Positions 18,774 through 33,438 of a stretch of DNA of 64,000 nucleotides are shown here, one piece after another. The stretch spans positions 4,542,931 through 4,606,930 of the forward strand of contig NZ_NKRE01000001.1 of assembly GCF_002705925.1 (NCBI RefSeq), in the 5' to 3' direction. The notes under the pieces were generated by a model that was not told the origin of the DNA, ran no database searches, and saw only the letters and a program-made list of their open reading frames with translations. The position numbers were made by a program, and so were the translations under genes. Within the stretch, counting starts at the first letter, position 1, and the number at the start of each line of letters is the position of its first letter. The stretch comes from Mycobacterium ostraviense (lineage in GTDB: Bacteria; Actinomycetota; Actinomycetes; Mycobacteriales; Mycobacteriaceae).

Positions 18774-19691
18774 ATGGCTGCCACACTTCGCGAACTGCGC
18801 GGACGGATCCGCTCGGCCGGCTCGATCAAAAAGATCACCAAGGCCCAAGAGCTGATCGCAACGTCGCGTATTGCCAGGGCACAGGCTCGGCTGGGGTCAG
18901 CTCGGCCGTACGCCGAGCAGATCACCCAGATGCTCACTACCTTGGCGACAGACGCCGCCCTCGACCATCCGCTGCTCGTCGAGCGCCCGGAGCCGAAACG
19001 GGCCGGGGTTTTGGTGGTGTCCTCCGACCGAGGGCTGTGCGGCGCGTACAACGCTAACGCCTTTCGCCGCGCGGAGGAGCTGTTCTCCCTGCTGAGGGAG
19101 GAAGGCAAGCAGCCGGTCCTCTATGTTGTCGGGCGTAAAGCGCTGGCCTACTACACCTTTCGGCACTGGAATATCACCGAGTCGTGGACAGGCTTCTCTG
19201 AGCAACCCAAGTACGAAAATGCCGCGGAGATCGCCTCGACCCTGGTCGAAGCGTTCATGATGGGCACCGGGTACGGCGAAGACCAGCAAACTGATAGCGA
19301 TCAAGGTGTGGACGAACTGCACATCGTCTTCACCGAGTTCAAGTCGATGTTGTCGCAGTCGACCGAGGCCCGCCGGATGGCCCCGATGGTGGTCGAATAC
19401 GTCGAGGAAGAGCCCACCCCGCGCACGCTGTACTCCTTCGAACCGGACGCGACGACGCTGTTCGAGTCGCTGCTGCCGCGATACCTGACCACTCGGGTGT
19501 ATGCCGCCCTGCTGGAATCCGCGGCATCGGAGTTGGCATCGCGGCAACGAGCGATGAAGTCGGCCACCGACAACGCCGACGACCTGATCAAGGCCCTGAC
19601 GCTGATGGCGAACCGCGAGCGGCAGGCCCAAATCACCCAGGAGATCAGCGAGATCGTCGGTGGCGCAAATGCGCTCGCAGACGCCCGCTAG
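18774..19691 (+). CDS. atpG: ATP synthase F1 subunit gamma
   Basis: 305-aa central rotor shaft. The N-terminal MAATLRELRGRIRSAGSIKK and C-terminal helix ERQAQITQEISEIVGGANAL form the coiled coil inside the alpha/beta ring. Around residues 160-178 there is an extra polar, acidic loop (GYGEDQQTDSDQGVDE) absent from other bacteria; in mycobacteria this loop contacts the c ring and limits hydrolysis. Start 6 bp after atpA. Confidence 0.96.
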   Translation: MAATLRELRGRIRSAGSIKKITKAQELIATSRIARAQARLGSARPYAEQITQMLTTLATDAALDHPLLVERPEPKRAGVLVVSSDRGLCGAYNANAFRRAEELFSLLREEGKQPVLYVVGRKALAYYTFRHWNITESWTGFSEQPKYENAAEIASTLVEAFMMGTGYGEDQQTDSDQGVDELHIVFTEFKSMLSQSTEARRMAPMVVEYVEEEPTPRTLYSFEPDATTLFESLLPRYLTTRVYAALLESAASELASRQRAMKSATDNADDLIKALTLMANRERQAQITQEISEIVGGANALADAR

Positions 19692-19719
19692 GTAGCCCCA
19701 CGAGGAAGCGAAGAAAGAT

Positions 19720-21171
<1,452 letters not shown>

Positions 21172-21204
21172 CGAGCATCCGACCGAGCCGAAAGGTGGTG
21201 TGCC

Positions 21205-21570
21205 ATGGCGGAATTGAACGTTGAATTCGTTGCGGTCGACCGCAAGATCTGGTCCGGCAAGGCAACATTCCTTTTCACCCGCACCACCGTCGGTGAGATC
21301 GGCATCTTGCCGAATCACATTCCGCTGGTGGCCCAGCTGGTCGACGACGCAATGGTTCGTCTGGAGCGAGAGGACGACAAGGATCTCCGCGTCGCCGTTG
21401 ACGGCGGGTTCATGTCGGTAACCGAAGACGGAGTCACCATTCTCGCCGAATCCGCGGCATTCGAGTCGGAGATCGACGAGAGCGCCGCCAAGCACGACGC
21501 CGAGTCCGAGGATCCCCGGATCTCCGCCAAGGGACGTGCGAGATTGCGCGCTATCGGCGCGATCGACTGA
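21205..21570 (+). CDS. atpC: ATP synthase F1 subunit epsilon
   Basis: 121-aa subunit that couples the rotor to the c ring. An N-terminal beta barrel (LNVEFVAVDRKIWSG, GEIGILPNHIPLV) is followed by a short C-terminal helical hairpin, shorter than in E. coli, as is usual in mycobacteria. Last of the ATP synthase subunit genes. Confidence 0.96.
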   Translation: MAELNVEFVAVDRKIWSGKATFLFTRTTVGEIGILPNHIPLVAQLVDDAMVRLEREDDKDLRVAVDGGFMSVTEDGVTILAESAAFESEIDESAAKHDAESEDPRISAKGRARLRAIGAID

Positions 21571-21577
21571 CACGTCG

Positions 21578-22021
21578 ATGAGCGTGCCCATGGTCGGCAT
21601 GGTCGTGCTCGTTGTCCTGTTGGGCATTGCCGTGCTCGCCTTGAGTTATCGGCTGTGGAAGCTACGCCGTGGCGGTACCGCGGGAATCATGCGAGATATC
21701 CCCGCGGTCGGAGGTCATGGTTGGCATCACGGCGTGATCCGCTACCGTGGTGCCGAAGCAGCCTTCTACCGGCTGTCCAGCCTGCGCTTATGGCCGGATC
21801 GCCGGCTCAGTAGGAGAGGCGTCGAGATCGTGGCCCGGCGGGCGCCACGCGGCGACGAGTTCGACATCATGACCGACGAGATCGTCGTTCTGGAACTGCG
21901 TGACACGACCCAGGATCGCAGGTCGGGGTACGAGATCGCGTTGGACAAAGGGGCGTTGACCGCGTTCCTGTCGTGGTTGGAGTCGCGTCCGTCACCGCGC
22001 GCACGACGTCGCAGTGTCTAG
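21578..22021 (+). CDS. DUF2550 small membrane protein
   Basis: 147-aa protein with one N-terminal membrane helix (about residues 5-23) and a cytoplasmic domain with many Arg (RYRGAEAAFYRLSSLRLWPD). It matches the conserved actinobacterial protein always found behind atpC (Rv1312 in M. tuberculosis). Its function is not known. ATG 21578 is chosen because MSVPMVGMVVLVV begins the membrane helix; the frame is open further up inside atpC. Confidence 0.85.
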   Translation: MSVPMVGMVVLVVLLGIAVLALSYRLWKLRRGGTAGIMRDIPAVGGHGWHHGVIRYRGAEAAFYRLSSLRLWPDRRLSRRGVEIVARRAPRGDEFDIMTDEIVVLELRDTTQDRRSGYEIALDKGALTAFLSWLESRPSPRARRRSV

Positions 22022-22104
22022 CCTCGTCGACCGCGAAGTCCAAGCACCCGAAGGGATCTGCCAGTGGTCAGGGCGGCCTGGGGGCGCTGGAATAGCTGTG
22101 CTGC

Positions 22105-22701
22105 CTACTTTTCGGGCTTGCCTTCTCCGGAGGCACCGCCCGGCCGCCACATCAGATCACCTCCCGGGTTGGCCACCCTGGACAGAATGAAGAGCAGATC
22201 AGAAAGCCGGTTCAGATACTTCGCCGGCAAGACGCTGACCCCTTCCTGATGGGCGCTCACGGCGGCCCATGCCGACCGCTCGGCTCGGCGCACCACCGTC
22301 CGGGCAACGTGCAGCAGGGCCGATAGCGGTGAACCGCCTGGAAGCACAAAGGAATTCAGTGCCGGCAGAGCCTCGTTGTAGGTGTCGCACCATCCTTCGA
22401 GCCGATCGATATAGGCCTGGGTGATCCGCAACGGGCGGTGCCCGGATTCTGCCACTTTCAACGGGGTGGACAAATCCGCGCCGACGTCGAACAGATCGTT
22501 CTGGATCTGCCGCAGCACGTCCGTCAGCTGTCGGTCAGGGTTTCCCAGTGCCACGGCCACACCGATGGCGGAGTTGGCCTCGTCGCAATCCGCGTAAGCC
22601 ACCAGGCGTGCGTCCGTTTTGGGGACCCGTGAGAAATCGCTCAACCCGGTGGTTCCGTCGTCGCCGGTGCGGGTATAGATGCGGGTCAGGTGCACAGCCA
22701 T
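22105..22701 (-). CDS. corrinoid adenosyltransferase, PduO type
   Basis: Transfers the adenosyl group of ATP to cob(I)alamin, making the coenzyme for methylmalonyl-CoA mutase and ribonucleotide reductase. The 198-aa product starts MAVHLTRIYTRTGDDGTTGL, the ATP-binding signature of the PduO type, and has the substrate-site helix VRRAERSAWAA. The ATG at 22701 is chosen over the longer frame because it lies directly before the signature. Convergent with the ATP synthase tail (83-bp gap; I recall an IS1557 copy in this gap in M. tuberculosis) and divergent from murA. Confidence 0.92.
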   Translation of the reverse strand: MAVHLTRIYTRTGDDGTTGLSDFSRVPKTDARLVAYADCDEANSAIGVAVALGNPDRQLTDVLRQIQNDLFDVGADLSTPLKVAESGHRPLRITQAYIDRLEGWCDTYNEALPALNSFVLPGGSPLSALLHVARTVVRRAERSAWAAVSAHQEGVSVLPAKYLNRLSDLLFILSRVANPGGDLMWRPGGASGEGKPEK

Positions 22702-22736
22702 AGCAAAAACGGTACCGGGCCGACTCGGTTGGCCGA

Positions 22737-22765
22737 CTGACAACCCGATAGCGCTTCACTAGACT
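22737..22765 (+). promoter_or_regulatory. predicted promoter giving a leaderless murA transcript
   Basis: CTGACA (22737-22742), a 17-base spacer, then TAGACT (22760-22765). Only seven bases separate the -10 box from the GTG of murA at 22773, so transcription should begin at or beside the start codon. No Shine-Dalgarno sequence is visible before the GTG, which agrees with leaderless translation. Confidence 0.65.
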
Positions 22766-22772
22766 GACCCGG

Positions 22773-24029
22773 GTGGCGGAGCGATTCATGGTGACCGGTG
22801 GCAACCGGTTGTCAGGCGAAGTCGCCGTCGGAGGCGCGAAAAACAGCGTTCTCAAGCTTATGGCCGCGACACTGCTGGCCGAGGGCACCAGCACCATCAC
22901 CAACTGCCCGGACATCCTCGATGTGCCGCTGATGGCGGAAGTACTGCGTGGACTGGGTGCCACCGTCGAACTCGACGGCGACGTCGCGCGGATCACCTCA
23001 CCAGACGAACCGAAGTACGACGCCGACTTCGCCGCCGTACGCCAGTTTCGGGCCTCGGTCTGCGTGCTGGGACCCTTGGTCGGGCGATGCAAACGGGCCA
23101 AGGTCGCGCTCCCTGGTGGCGATGCGATCGGCTCGAGGCCGCTGGATATGCATCAGGCAGGTCTTCGGCAACTGGGTGCGCGGTGCAATATCGAGCACGG
23201 GTGCGTGGTGGCCCAGGCAGAAATGTTGCGCGGTGCGGAGATTCAGCTGGAGTTTCCCTCGGTGGGAGCTACCGAGAATATCTTGATGGCTGCCGTATTG
23301 GCCGAGGGTGTGACCACCATTCACAACGCTGCGCGTGAACCCGATGTTGTCGACCTGTGCACGATGCTGAATCAGATGGGCGCACAGGTGGAAGGTGCCG
23401 GTTCGCCGACGATGACCATCACCGGCGTCCCGCGGCTGTACCCCACTGAGCATCGCGTGATCGGGGACCGCATCGTCGCTGCCACCTGGGGCATCGCCGC
23501 GGCCATGACACGTGGCGACATCACGGTGACGGGCATCGACCCGTCGCACCTGCAACTGGTACTCCACAAGTTGCACGATGCGGGCGCTACCGTCACCCAA
23601 ACCGATGACAGCTTCCGCATCGTGCAGTACGAGCGCCCTAAGGCCGTCAACGTTGCGACTTTGCCGTTCCCCGGTTTTCCCACCGACCTGCAGCCGATGG
23701 CGATCGCGTTGGCATCGATCGCCGACGGCACCTCCATGATCACCGAGAATGTGTTCGAGGCGAGGTTCCGGTTCGTCGAAGAGATGATCCGGCTGGGGGC
23801 TGACGCGCGCACCGACGGCCACCACGCGGTTGTGCGGGGCCTGCCACAACTATCCAGTGCGCCCGTCTGGTGCTCGGACATCCGGGCGGGGGCCGGCTTG
23901 GTCCTGGCCGGGCTTGTCGCAGATGGTGACACCGAGGTTCACGACGTGTTCCACATCGACCGCGGCTATCCGTTGTTCGTCGAGAACCTGGTCAGTCTCG
24001 GCGCCGAGGTCGAGAGGGTATGCTCTTAG
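22773..24029 (+). CDS. murA: UDP-N-acetylglucosamine 1-carboxyvinyltransferase
   Basis: Adds enolpyruvate from PEP to UDP-GlcNAc, the first committed step of peptidoglycan. The 418-aa product has the two-fold EPSP-synthase-like fold, with VGGAKNSVLKLMAA at the N-terminus and RAGAGLVLAGLVADG near the C-terminus. The catalytic loop reads ALPGGDAIGSRP: Asp117 takes the place of the usual cysteine, the known reason why mycobacterial MurA is insensitive to fosfomycin. It directly precedes the rRNA operon, as in other slow growers. Confidence 0.97.
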   Translation: MAERFMVTGGNRLSGEVAVGGAKNSVLKLMAATLLAEGTSTITNCPDILDVPLMAEVLRGLGATVELDGDVARITSPDEPKYDADFAAVRQFRASVCVLGPLVGRCKRAKVALPGGDAIGSRPLDMHQAGLRQLGARCNIEHGCVVAQAEMLRGAEIQLEFPSVGATENILMAAVLAEGVTTIHNAAREPDVVDLCTMLNQMGAQVEGAGSPTMTITGVPRLYPTEHRVIGDRIVAATWGIAAAMTRGDITVTGIDPSHLQLVLHKLHDAGATVTQTDDSFRIVQYERPKAVNVATLPFPGFPTDLQPMAIALASIADGTSMITENVFEARFRFVEEMIRLGADARTDGHHAVVRGLPQLSSAPVWCSDIRAGAGLVLAGLVADGDTEVHDVFHIDRGYPLFVENLVSLGAEVERVCS

Positions 24030-24078
24030 ACGCACCCGGAAGCCCCGGTCATCTCTCGAAGTTGGCCGGAACCGGGGC

Positions 24079-24108
24079 TTGACTAAGCCGCTAGAATTGT
24101 ATTAAGCT
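24079..24108 (+). promoter_or_regulatory. main rRNA operon promoter
   Basis: TTGACT (24079-24084), an 18-base spacer, then TAAGCT (24103-24108) match the position and form of the conserved mycobacterial P1/PCL1 promoter. Transcription would start near 24115, about 197 bases before the mature 16S. A second promoter inside the end of murA, known in some species, could not be identified with confidence. Confidence 0.75.
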
Positions 24109-24146
24109 GGCAGGGTTGCCCCGAAGAGGGCGAAGACAAGCGAACG

Positions 24147-24176
24147 TGTTGTTTGAGAACTCAATAGTGTGTTTGG
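24147..24176 (+). promoter_or_regulatory. rRNA antitermination element (leader copy)
   Basis: The segment TGTTGTTTGAGAACTCAATA followed by GTGTGTTTGG is the conserved mycobacterial boxB-boxA-boxC type signal that lets polymerase read through the long untranslated operon. A related copy lies in the 16S-23S spacer. Confidence 0.65.
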
Positions 24177-24311
24177 TGTAATTGTTTGTTGTTGTTTTTT
24201 TAGACTACGCCGTTCACTCCCCGTGTGGGGCGTAGTCGTATATTTAGATGCCAGTTATTGGCGTCTTGTCAGGTATCTCTGATTGTAAATTCGCCTCGGT
24301 AATCGAGGGGT

Positions 24312-29240
<4,929 letters not shown>

Positions 29241-29319
29241 CAAATAATCGCAACCACTTTCCACTCTCACGGCGTCAGCCGTGGGTCCACACCCCCCACC
29301 AATACAAATTTACATAGAG

Positions 29320-29434
29320 TTACGGCGGCCACAGCGACAGGGAAACGCCCGGTCCCATCCCGAACCCGGAAGCTAAGCCTGTCAGCGCCGATGATACTGC
29401 CCTTCTCGGGTGGAAAAGTAGGACACCGCCGAAC
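29320..29434 (+). rRNA. rrf: 5S ribosomal RNA
   Basis: About 115 nt, from TTACGGCGGCCACAGCGAC to ACACCGCCGAACA, with the conserved CCGAACCCGGAAGCTAAG loop. The 5' TACGGCGG and 3' CCGCCG ends pair. It lies 79 bases behind the 23S and just before the terminator. Confidence 0.97.
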
Positions 29435-29472
29435 ATACAAAAACACCCCCGGTATCGGGGGTGTTTTTGTAT
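29435..29472. terminator. bidirectional terminator between rrf and ogt
   Basis: A near-perfect inverted repeat: ATACAAAAACACCCCCG (29435-29451) and CGGGGGTGTTTTTGTAT (29456-29472) around the loop GTAT. The GC core is flanked by A-tract on one side and T-tract on the other, so it is a canonical intrinsic terminator in both directions, ending the rRNA operon and the converging ogt transcript. Confidence 0.95.
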
Positions 29473-29486
29473 TTACCGGATTCGTG

Positions 29487-29984
29487 TCAGTCGAACAATC
29501 TCAAATTGACTGGCACACGCTTTTTCTCCAATTCGAGCAATGTTTGCTTGCGGTCAAGCCCGCCGCCGTACCCGGTGAGCTTTCCGCTGGCCCCAATGAC
29601 CCGATGGCAGGGGACGATGATGGCGATGGGATTCCGCCCGTTGGCCAAGCCGACGGCACGCGCCGCGCCCGGGGCATCGATCTGTTCCGCGATTTCTCCA
29701 TAGGATCGAGTTTCTCCATAGGGAATCGTCAGCAAGGCTTTCCATACCCGCTGCTGGAATTCTGTGCCGTGCAGGTCCAGGTCGACGTCGAAATCGCGGA
29801 GGCCGCCGGCGAAATAGGCGTCAAGCTGTTCGACCGCGGCTGGAAAGGCGCATTGATTCGGTGACCAACCGGATCGGTTCGGCTCATGGGTTTGATCGAC
29901 CATCCGCAGATTGGTCAATACGGCCCCGCGCCCAGCTAGAGTCAATGGTCCGATCGGGGTGTCGATGGTGCGGTAATGAATCAT
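29487..29984 (-). CDS. ogt: O6-methylguanine-DNA methyltransferase
   Basis: Suicide enzyme that takes alkyl groups from O6-alkylguanine onto its own cysteine. The 165-aa product has the active site VPCHRVIGASG near the C-terminus and the DNA-binding segment AVGLANGRNPIAI. The start ATG overlaps the stop of the upstream Ada-AlkA gene by 4 bp, making an alkylation-repair operon. Length equals that of the M. tuberculosis protein. Confidence 0.96.
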   Translation of the reverse strand: MIHYRTIDTPIGPLTLAGRGAVLTNLRMVDQTHEPNRSGWSPNQCAFPAAVEQLDAYFAGGLRDFDVDLDLHGTEFQQRVWKALLTIPYGETRSYGEIAEQIDAPGAARAVGLANGRNPIAIIVPCHRVIGASGKLTGYGGGLDRKQTLLELEKKRVPVNLRLFD

Positions 29985-31498
29985 GCGACTTCCTTGGGCG
30001 GCTTAAGTGGCCAATGGTTTACCGGGTGCTCGAGCGTGGTCCACAAATGCTGTGTGGCATATGACCGCCAGGGCCGCCACCGGGCACTTCGCTCGGTAAG
30101 TGCGCGTCGTTGTTCGGGCAGGCCCAGTTGTCTGGCGGCCAACCGAACACCGAGGTCACCGGCAGGAAATGCGTCCGGGTCGCCCAGGCCGCGCATCGCG
30201 ACGACCTCGGCCGTCCAAGGGCCCACTCCCGGCAGGGCCAGCAACTGGTTGCGCGCCTCCGTCCAGTCGCAACCGGCGTCCAGGCTGATCCTCCCGTCGG
30301 CAAGGCTGCTGACGAGTGCGCTGAGCGTGCGCCGACGCGCCCTGGGGACGGCCAGATGGACGGGGTCGATCTGCGACAGCTGCTCCACCGACGGGAAGGT
30401 GTGGGTCAGGCAGCCCGCGGGATCGTGCACCGGCTGCCCGTAGACGGCGACCAGTCGGCCCGCATGGGCCCGCGCGGCCCTTGTCGAAACCTGTTGAGCC
30501 AGCACCGCCCGCACGGCGAGTTCAGTCTCATCGACGGTACGCGGAATCCGCTGTCCGGGTGCCTTGGCGACCACTGCGGCCAACGCCGGATCCCCGCTGA
30601 GTGCCTCGACCACCGCCTCGGGATCAGCATCAAGGTCCAGCAATCGACGGCACCGGGCGGTGGCGGCCGCGAGATCTCGGAAGTCGTCGAGCACGAGTAG
30701 ACAGCGAACATGATCGAGCGCCGGTGTCAGGGTGACCAGTCCGCTGCCCGAGGAAAGCCGCAGTGTGCGTCGGTACGCGCCATTGCGGACCTCCTCGCAA
30801 CCGGGGACCGCGCCGGCGGCCAGATGGCCGAAGACACCCTCATAGGCGAATGGTGTACGGGCCGGCAGCCGCAGGGATATCGCTCCCGGGCCAGAATGGT
30901 GCACAGTGGTCCCGGATTCGGCGGATCCCGACCGGCGGGCAGCACGCTTGCGCAGCGCCGTCGGCGTGCTGTCGCAGACCAGGCGCACGGTGTCGTTGAA
31001 TTGCCGGATGCTGGAAAACCCGGCCGCAAAAGCCACCTCACTGAACGGCAGATCGGTGGTCTCGATCAGCACCCGGGCCGTCTGCATTCGTTGTGCGCGG
31101 GCCAGTGCCATCGGGCCGGCGCCCACCTCCGCCCGCAGCAGCCGTTGCAGCTGACGAGTGGTGTAACCGAGACGGGCGGACAGACCGGTGACGCCTTCGC
31201 GGTCCACCGTGCCGTCGGCGATCAGCCGCATGGCCCGGGCCACCACATCACCGCGGATGTTCCATTCCGGCGAACCGGGAGACGCGTCAGGACGGCACCG
31301 TTTGCAGGCCCGGAAGCCCTCCTGTTGGGCCGCCGCCGCCGTCGGCAGGAACCGCACGTTGCGCGCGAACGGCGGCCGTACCGGGCAACTGGGCCGACAG
31401 TAGATTCGGGTCGTCAAGACCGCGATCACGAACCAGCCGTCGAACCGGGCGTCTTTGGCCTGGACCGCTCGGTAGCAGCGTTCGAAATCTTCGTGCAC
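29981..31498 (-). CDS. alkA: Ada-type regulator fused to AlkA 3-methyladenine DNA glycosylase
   Basis: 505-aa fusion. The N-terminal Ada zinc domain has YCRPSCP and CKRC, whose cysteines bind zinc and accept methyl from phosphotriesters. An AraC-type helix-turn-helix (about residues 85-185) follows, then an AlkA N-terminal domain and the HhH-GPD glycosylase with LPGVGPWTAEVVAMRGLGD and the catalytic aspartate in PAGDLGVR. It can sense DNA methylation and excise 3-methyladenine. The GTG at 31498 (VHEDFERCY) fits the family; an ATG at 31528 is possible. It probably controls its own operon with ogt. Confidence 0.93.
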   Translation of the reverse strand: MHEDFERCYRAVQAKDARFDGWFVIAVLTTRIYCRPSCPVRPPFARNVRFLPTAAAAQQEGFRACKRCRPDASPGSPEWNIRGDVVARAMRLIADGTVDREGVTGLSARLGYTTRQLQRLLRAEVGAGPMALARAQRMQTARVLIETTDLPFSEVAFAAGFSSIRQFNDTVRLVCDSTPTALRKRAARRSGSAESGTTVHHSGPGAISLRLPARTPFAYEGVFGHLAAGAVPGCEEVRNGAYRRTLRLSSGSGLVTLTPALDHVRCLLVLDDFRDLAAATARCRRLLDLDADPEAVVEALSGDPALAAVVAKAPGQRIPRTVDETELAVRAVLAQQVSTRAARAHAGRLVAVYGQPVHDPAGCLTHTFPSVEQLSQIDPVHLAVPRARRRTLSALVSSLADGRISLDAGCDWTEARNQLLALPGVGPWTAEVVAMRGLGDPDAFPAGDLGVRLAARQLGLPEQRRALTERSARWRPWRSYATQHLWTTLEHPVNHWPLKPPKEVA

Positions 31499-31577
31499 AG
31501 TTCGACAATTACACCTGATCACCGACATGGCTGGCGGGAAAGCGACATCGTAGTGGGGCCGGGCGGGTGGCCAGAGC

Positions 31578-33203
31578 TCACTTCCCCGGCTTGGGCGGCT
31601 CCACGGGCGATGCCAGTCGAGTCGGCTGCTTGTGCCCACGAAGCTTTACGTGTCTTCCCAAAGTCCAATGGGCACGCTCACTTTCGCTGGCTGCCTCGAC
31701 GGTGTGCGCCGAAGCCAGTAACTTGCCGGGGCGTGATTTCGCGCGTTCGCACAGTCGGGCCGCTTCGTTCACCGGCTCGCCGATCACGGTGTATTCGAAC
31801 CGCTCCTTGGAGCCCACATTGCCGGCCACCACCTGTCCGGACGCCACCCCGATGCCTGCCTGACACTCCCGCATTTCCTCGGCCAGCCGCTCAGCCAGCG
31901 TCCGCGCACAGGCCAACGCCTGGTCTTCGGGTCGGTCGAGATGGTTGGGGGCACCGAAAATGGCCAACGAGGCGTCGCCCTCGAACTTGTTGACCAGTCC
32001 GCAATGGCGATCGACCTCTTCGACCACGATCGCGAAGAAGCGGTTGAGCAACTGCACGACCTCGGCCGGGGGTTGGCTGGTCACCAACTTGGTCGAGCCG
32101 ATGATGTCAAGGAACACCACGGCGACGTGGCGTTCCTCCCCGCCTAGTTTCGGCCGCTCCCGCTCGGCGGCAAGGGCGACCTCACGTCCGACATGGCGCC
32201 CGAACAGGTCACGCACCCGCTCGCGTTCCCGCAGGCCGTCGACCATCGCGTTGAAACCACGCTGCAGCTCACCGAGCTCAGTTCCGTCGAACACCACCAA
32301 GTCGCCGCGGAGATCCCCTCGTTCCACGCGCTGGAGTGCCGCTCGGACCACGCGTACCGGTGTCGCCGTGAGCCAGGCCAAGATCCACATCAGGACAAAC
32401 CCGAAGACCAATGTTGCCATCGACACGATGAGCACACCGACCGCGAACTGGGTCGCCGTGAGATTCCGCATCTCGATCTGGAAGATCGCAATCAGGGCAA
32501 TGCCGACGATGGGAACACCCGAGCCCAGCAGCCACACCATCATGGTTCGCCCCATGATCCCCGATGCCAGTCGCCGGGGCGGCGGTCCCGCCTCGAGCGC
32601 CTGGGCCGCTACCGGACGCAATGCGAACTCGGTGAGCAGGTAGCTCCCGGTGGCGACCAGGAGTCCGCAAAAGGTCACCGCGAAGAGGAAGCGGGGGATG
32701 AACATGGTGTTGGCCATGCCGTAGAGCGTGGTCAGCAGCGCCGCGCCGACACCCCAGAGGATCAGGTCGACAATGGCGACCCGCCAGGGAGCCAGGAAGG
32801 TGTTGCGCTCGTCGTCGTGGGTTGGTAGACGTTCCTCGATTGCCCAGCGCAGCGCGATCACCGTTCGTCGCGTGATCCAATACGCTCCGAGCGCCAACGC
32901 GACCACGATGTAGGCCGGTACAACGGCGAACGACACCCACAACGGCGCATCGGAAAAGACGCTCGGCTCGGGAATCGCGACCGTGACCAACAGGATGGAG
33001 ACCGCTATCCCGATTAGGTTTGCCGCCACCACCATCACGGTCAAGATGACCTGGATGCGTATCCGCCGGCGCGGTTGGTCCTCCGATACCCGCCCGAGCA
33101 GCCAGGAGCCGTAGGCGGGGGTCTCTGATAGCCGGCCGCTCTGCCGGGTCACCGTCTCAAGTACCCGGCCCAAACGTTGCGCCATACTTTCCTCGGCCGC
33201 CAT
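31578..33203 (-). CDS. membrane adenylate cyclase, HAMP plus class III catalytic domain
   Basis: 541-aa relative of the Rv1318c-Rv1320c group. Six hydrophobic segments (residues about 45-260) lead to a HAMP linker (about 270-325) and a class III cyclase domain. Metal-binding Asp366 lies in VVFLDIIGST and the second in FEGDASLAIFG; NVGSKERFEYTVIGEPVNE includes the transition-state Asn and Arg region. It makes cAMP at the membrane, the HAMP coupling the membrane part to the catalytic part. A TAGACT -10 box lies nine bases before the ATG. Confidence 0.92.
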   Translation of the reverse strand: MAAEESMAQRLGRVLETVTRQSGRLSETPAYGSWLLGRVSEDQPRRRIRIQVILTVMVVAANLIGIAVSILLVTVAIPEPSVFSDAPLWVSFAVVPAYIVVALALGAYWITRRTVIALRWAIEERLPTHDDERNTFLAPWRVAIVDLILWGVGAALLTTLYGMANTMFIPRFLFAVTFCGLLVATGSYLLTEFALRPVAAQALEAGPPPRRLASGIMGRTMMVWLLGSGVPIVGIALIAIFQIEMRNLTATQFAVGVLIVSMATLVFGFVLMWILAWLTATPVRVVRAALQRVERGDLRGDLVVFDGTELGELQRGFNAMVDGLRERERVRDLFGRHVGREVALAAERERPKLGGEERHVAVVFLDIIGSTKLVTSQPPAEVVQLLNRFFAIVVEEVDRHCGLVNKFEGDASLAIFGAPNHLDRPEDQALACARTLAERLAEEMRECQAGIGVASGQVVAGNVGSKERFEYTVIGEPVNEAARLCERAKSRPGKLLASAHTVEAASESERAHWTLGRHVKLRGHKQPTRLASPVEPPKPGK

Positions 33204-33438
33204 TGTGGCGTCAGTCTAATCTCGCATCTTTCGCGTGGCTGACCTGCGGCCCCGAGTGGGTTTGGGCCGGTCCGGACGCCGGCAAGGTGTCGACCTGCGG
33301 CCGTTGGCATTTCGGTTCTCGGCGATTCATGTGGTGATCGGGTGGGGCGTCGATCTCGAAGCTCCAAATCCGGCCTCCAAATCCGGCAGCTGCCCCGCAG
33401 TGTCGGTTGGCGGCTGGGGTCGCTCCGGTCCGGTCTTG
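33204..33438. other. gap between the two cyclase genes
   Basis: 235 bases with no credible gene. It holds the promoter of the first cyclase at its left end, and a direct repeat CTCCAAATCCGG / CTCCAAATCCGG around 33361-33385. I see no clear remnant of the third cyclase present in M. tuberculosis. Confidence 0.45.
33213..33218 (-). promoter_or_regulatory. -10 box close to the start of the first cyclase
   Basis: On the minus strand TAGACT is followed by nine bases and the ATG at 33203, so the transcript would have a leader of only about three bases. The -35 is weak. The paralogous gene at 33439-35052 has the same arrangement. Confidence 0.5.

Larger units (their letters stand above)
24030..24311 (+). 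other. rRNA leader region
   Basis: 282 bases between murA and rrs. It holds the promoter, the antitermination element at 24147-24176 (TGTTGTTTGAGAACTCAATA), a T-rich stretch and a hairpin GACTACGCC...GGGCGTAGTC at 24203-24238 of the kind used in pre-16S processing. The spacing and the conserved element identify it as the nut-like leader of the rRNA operon. Confidence 0.75.
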
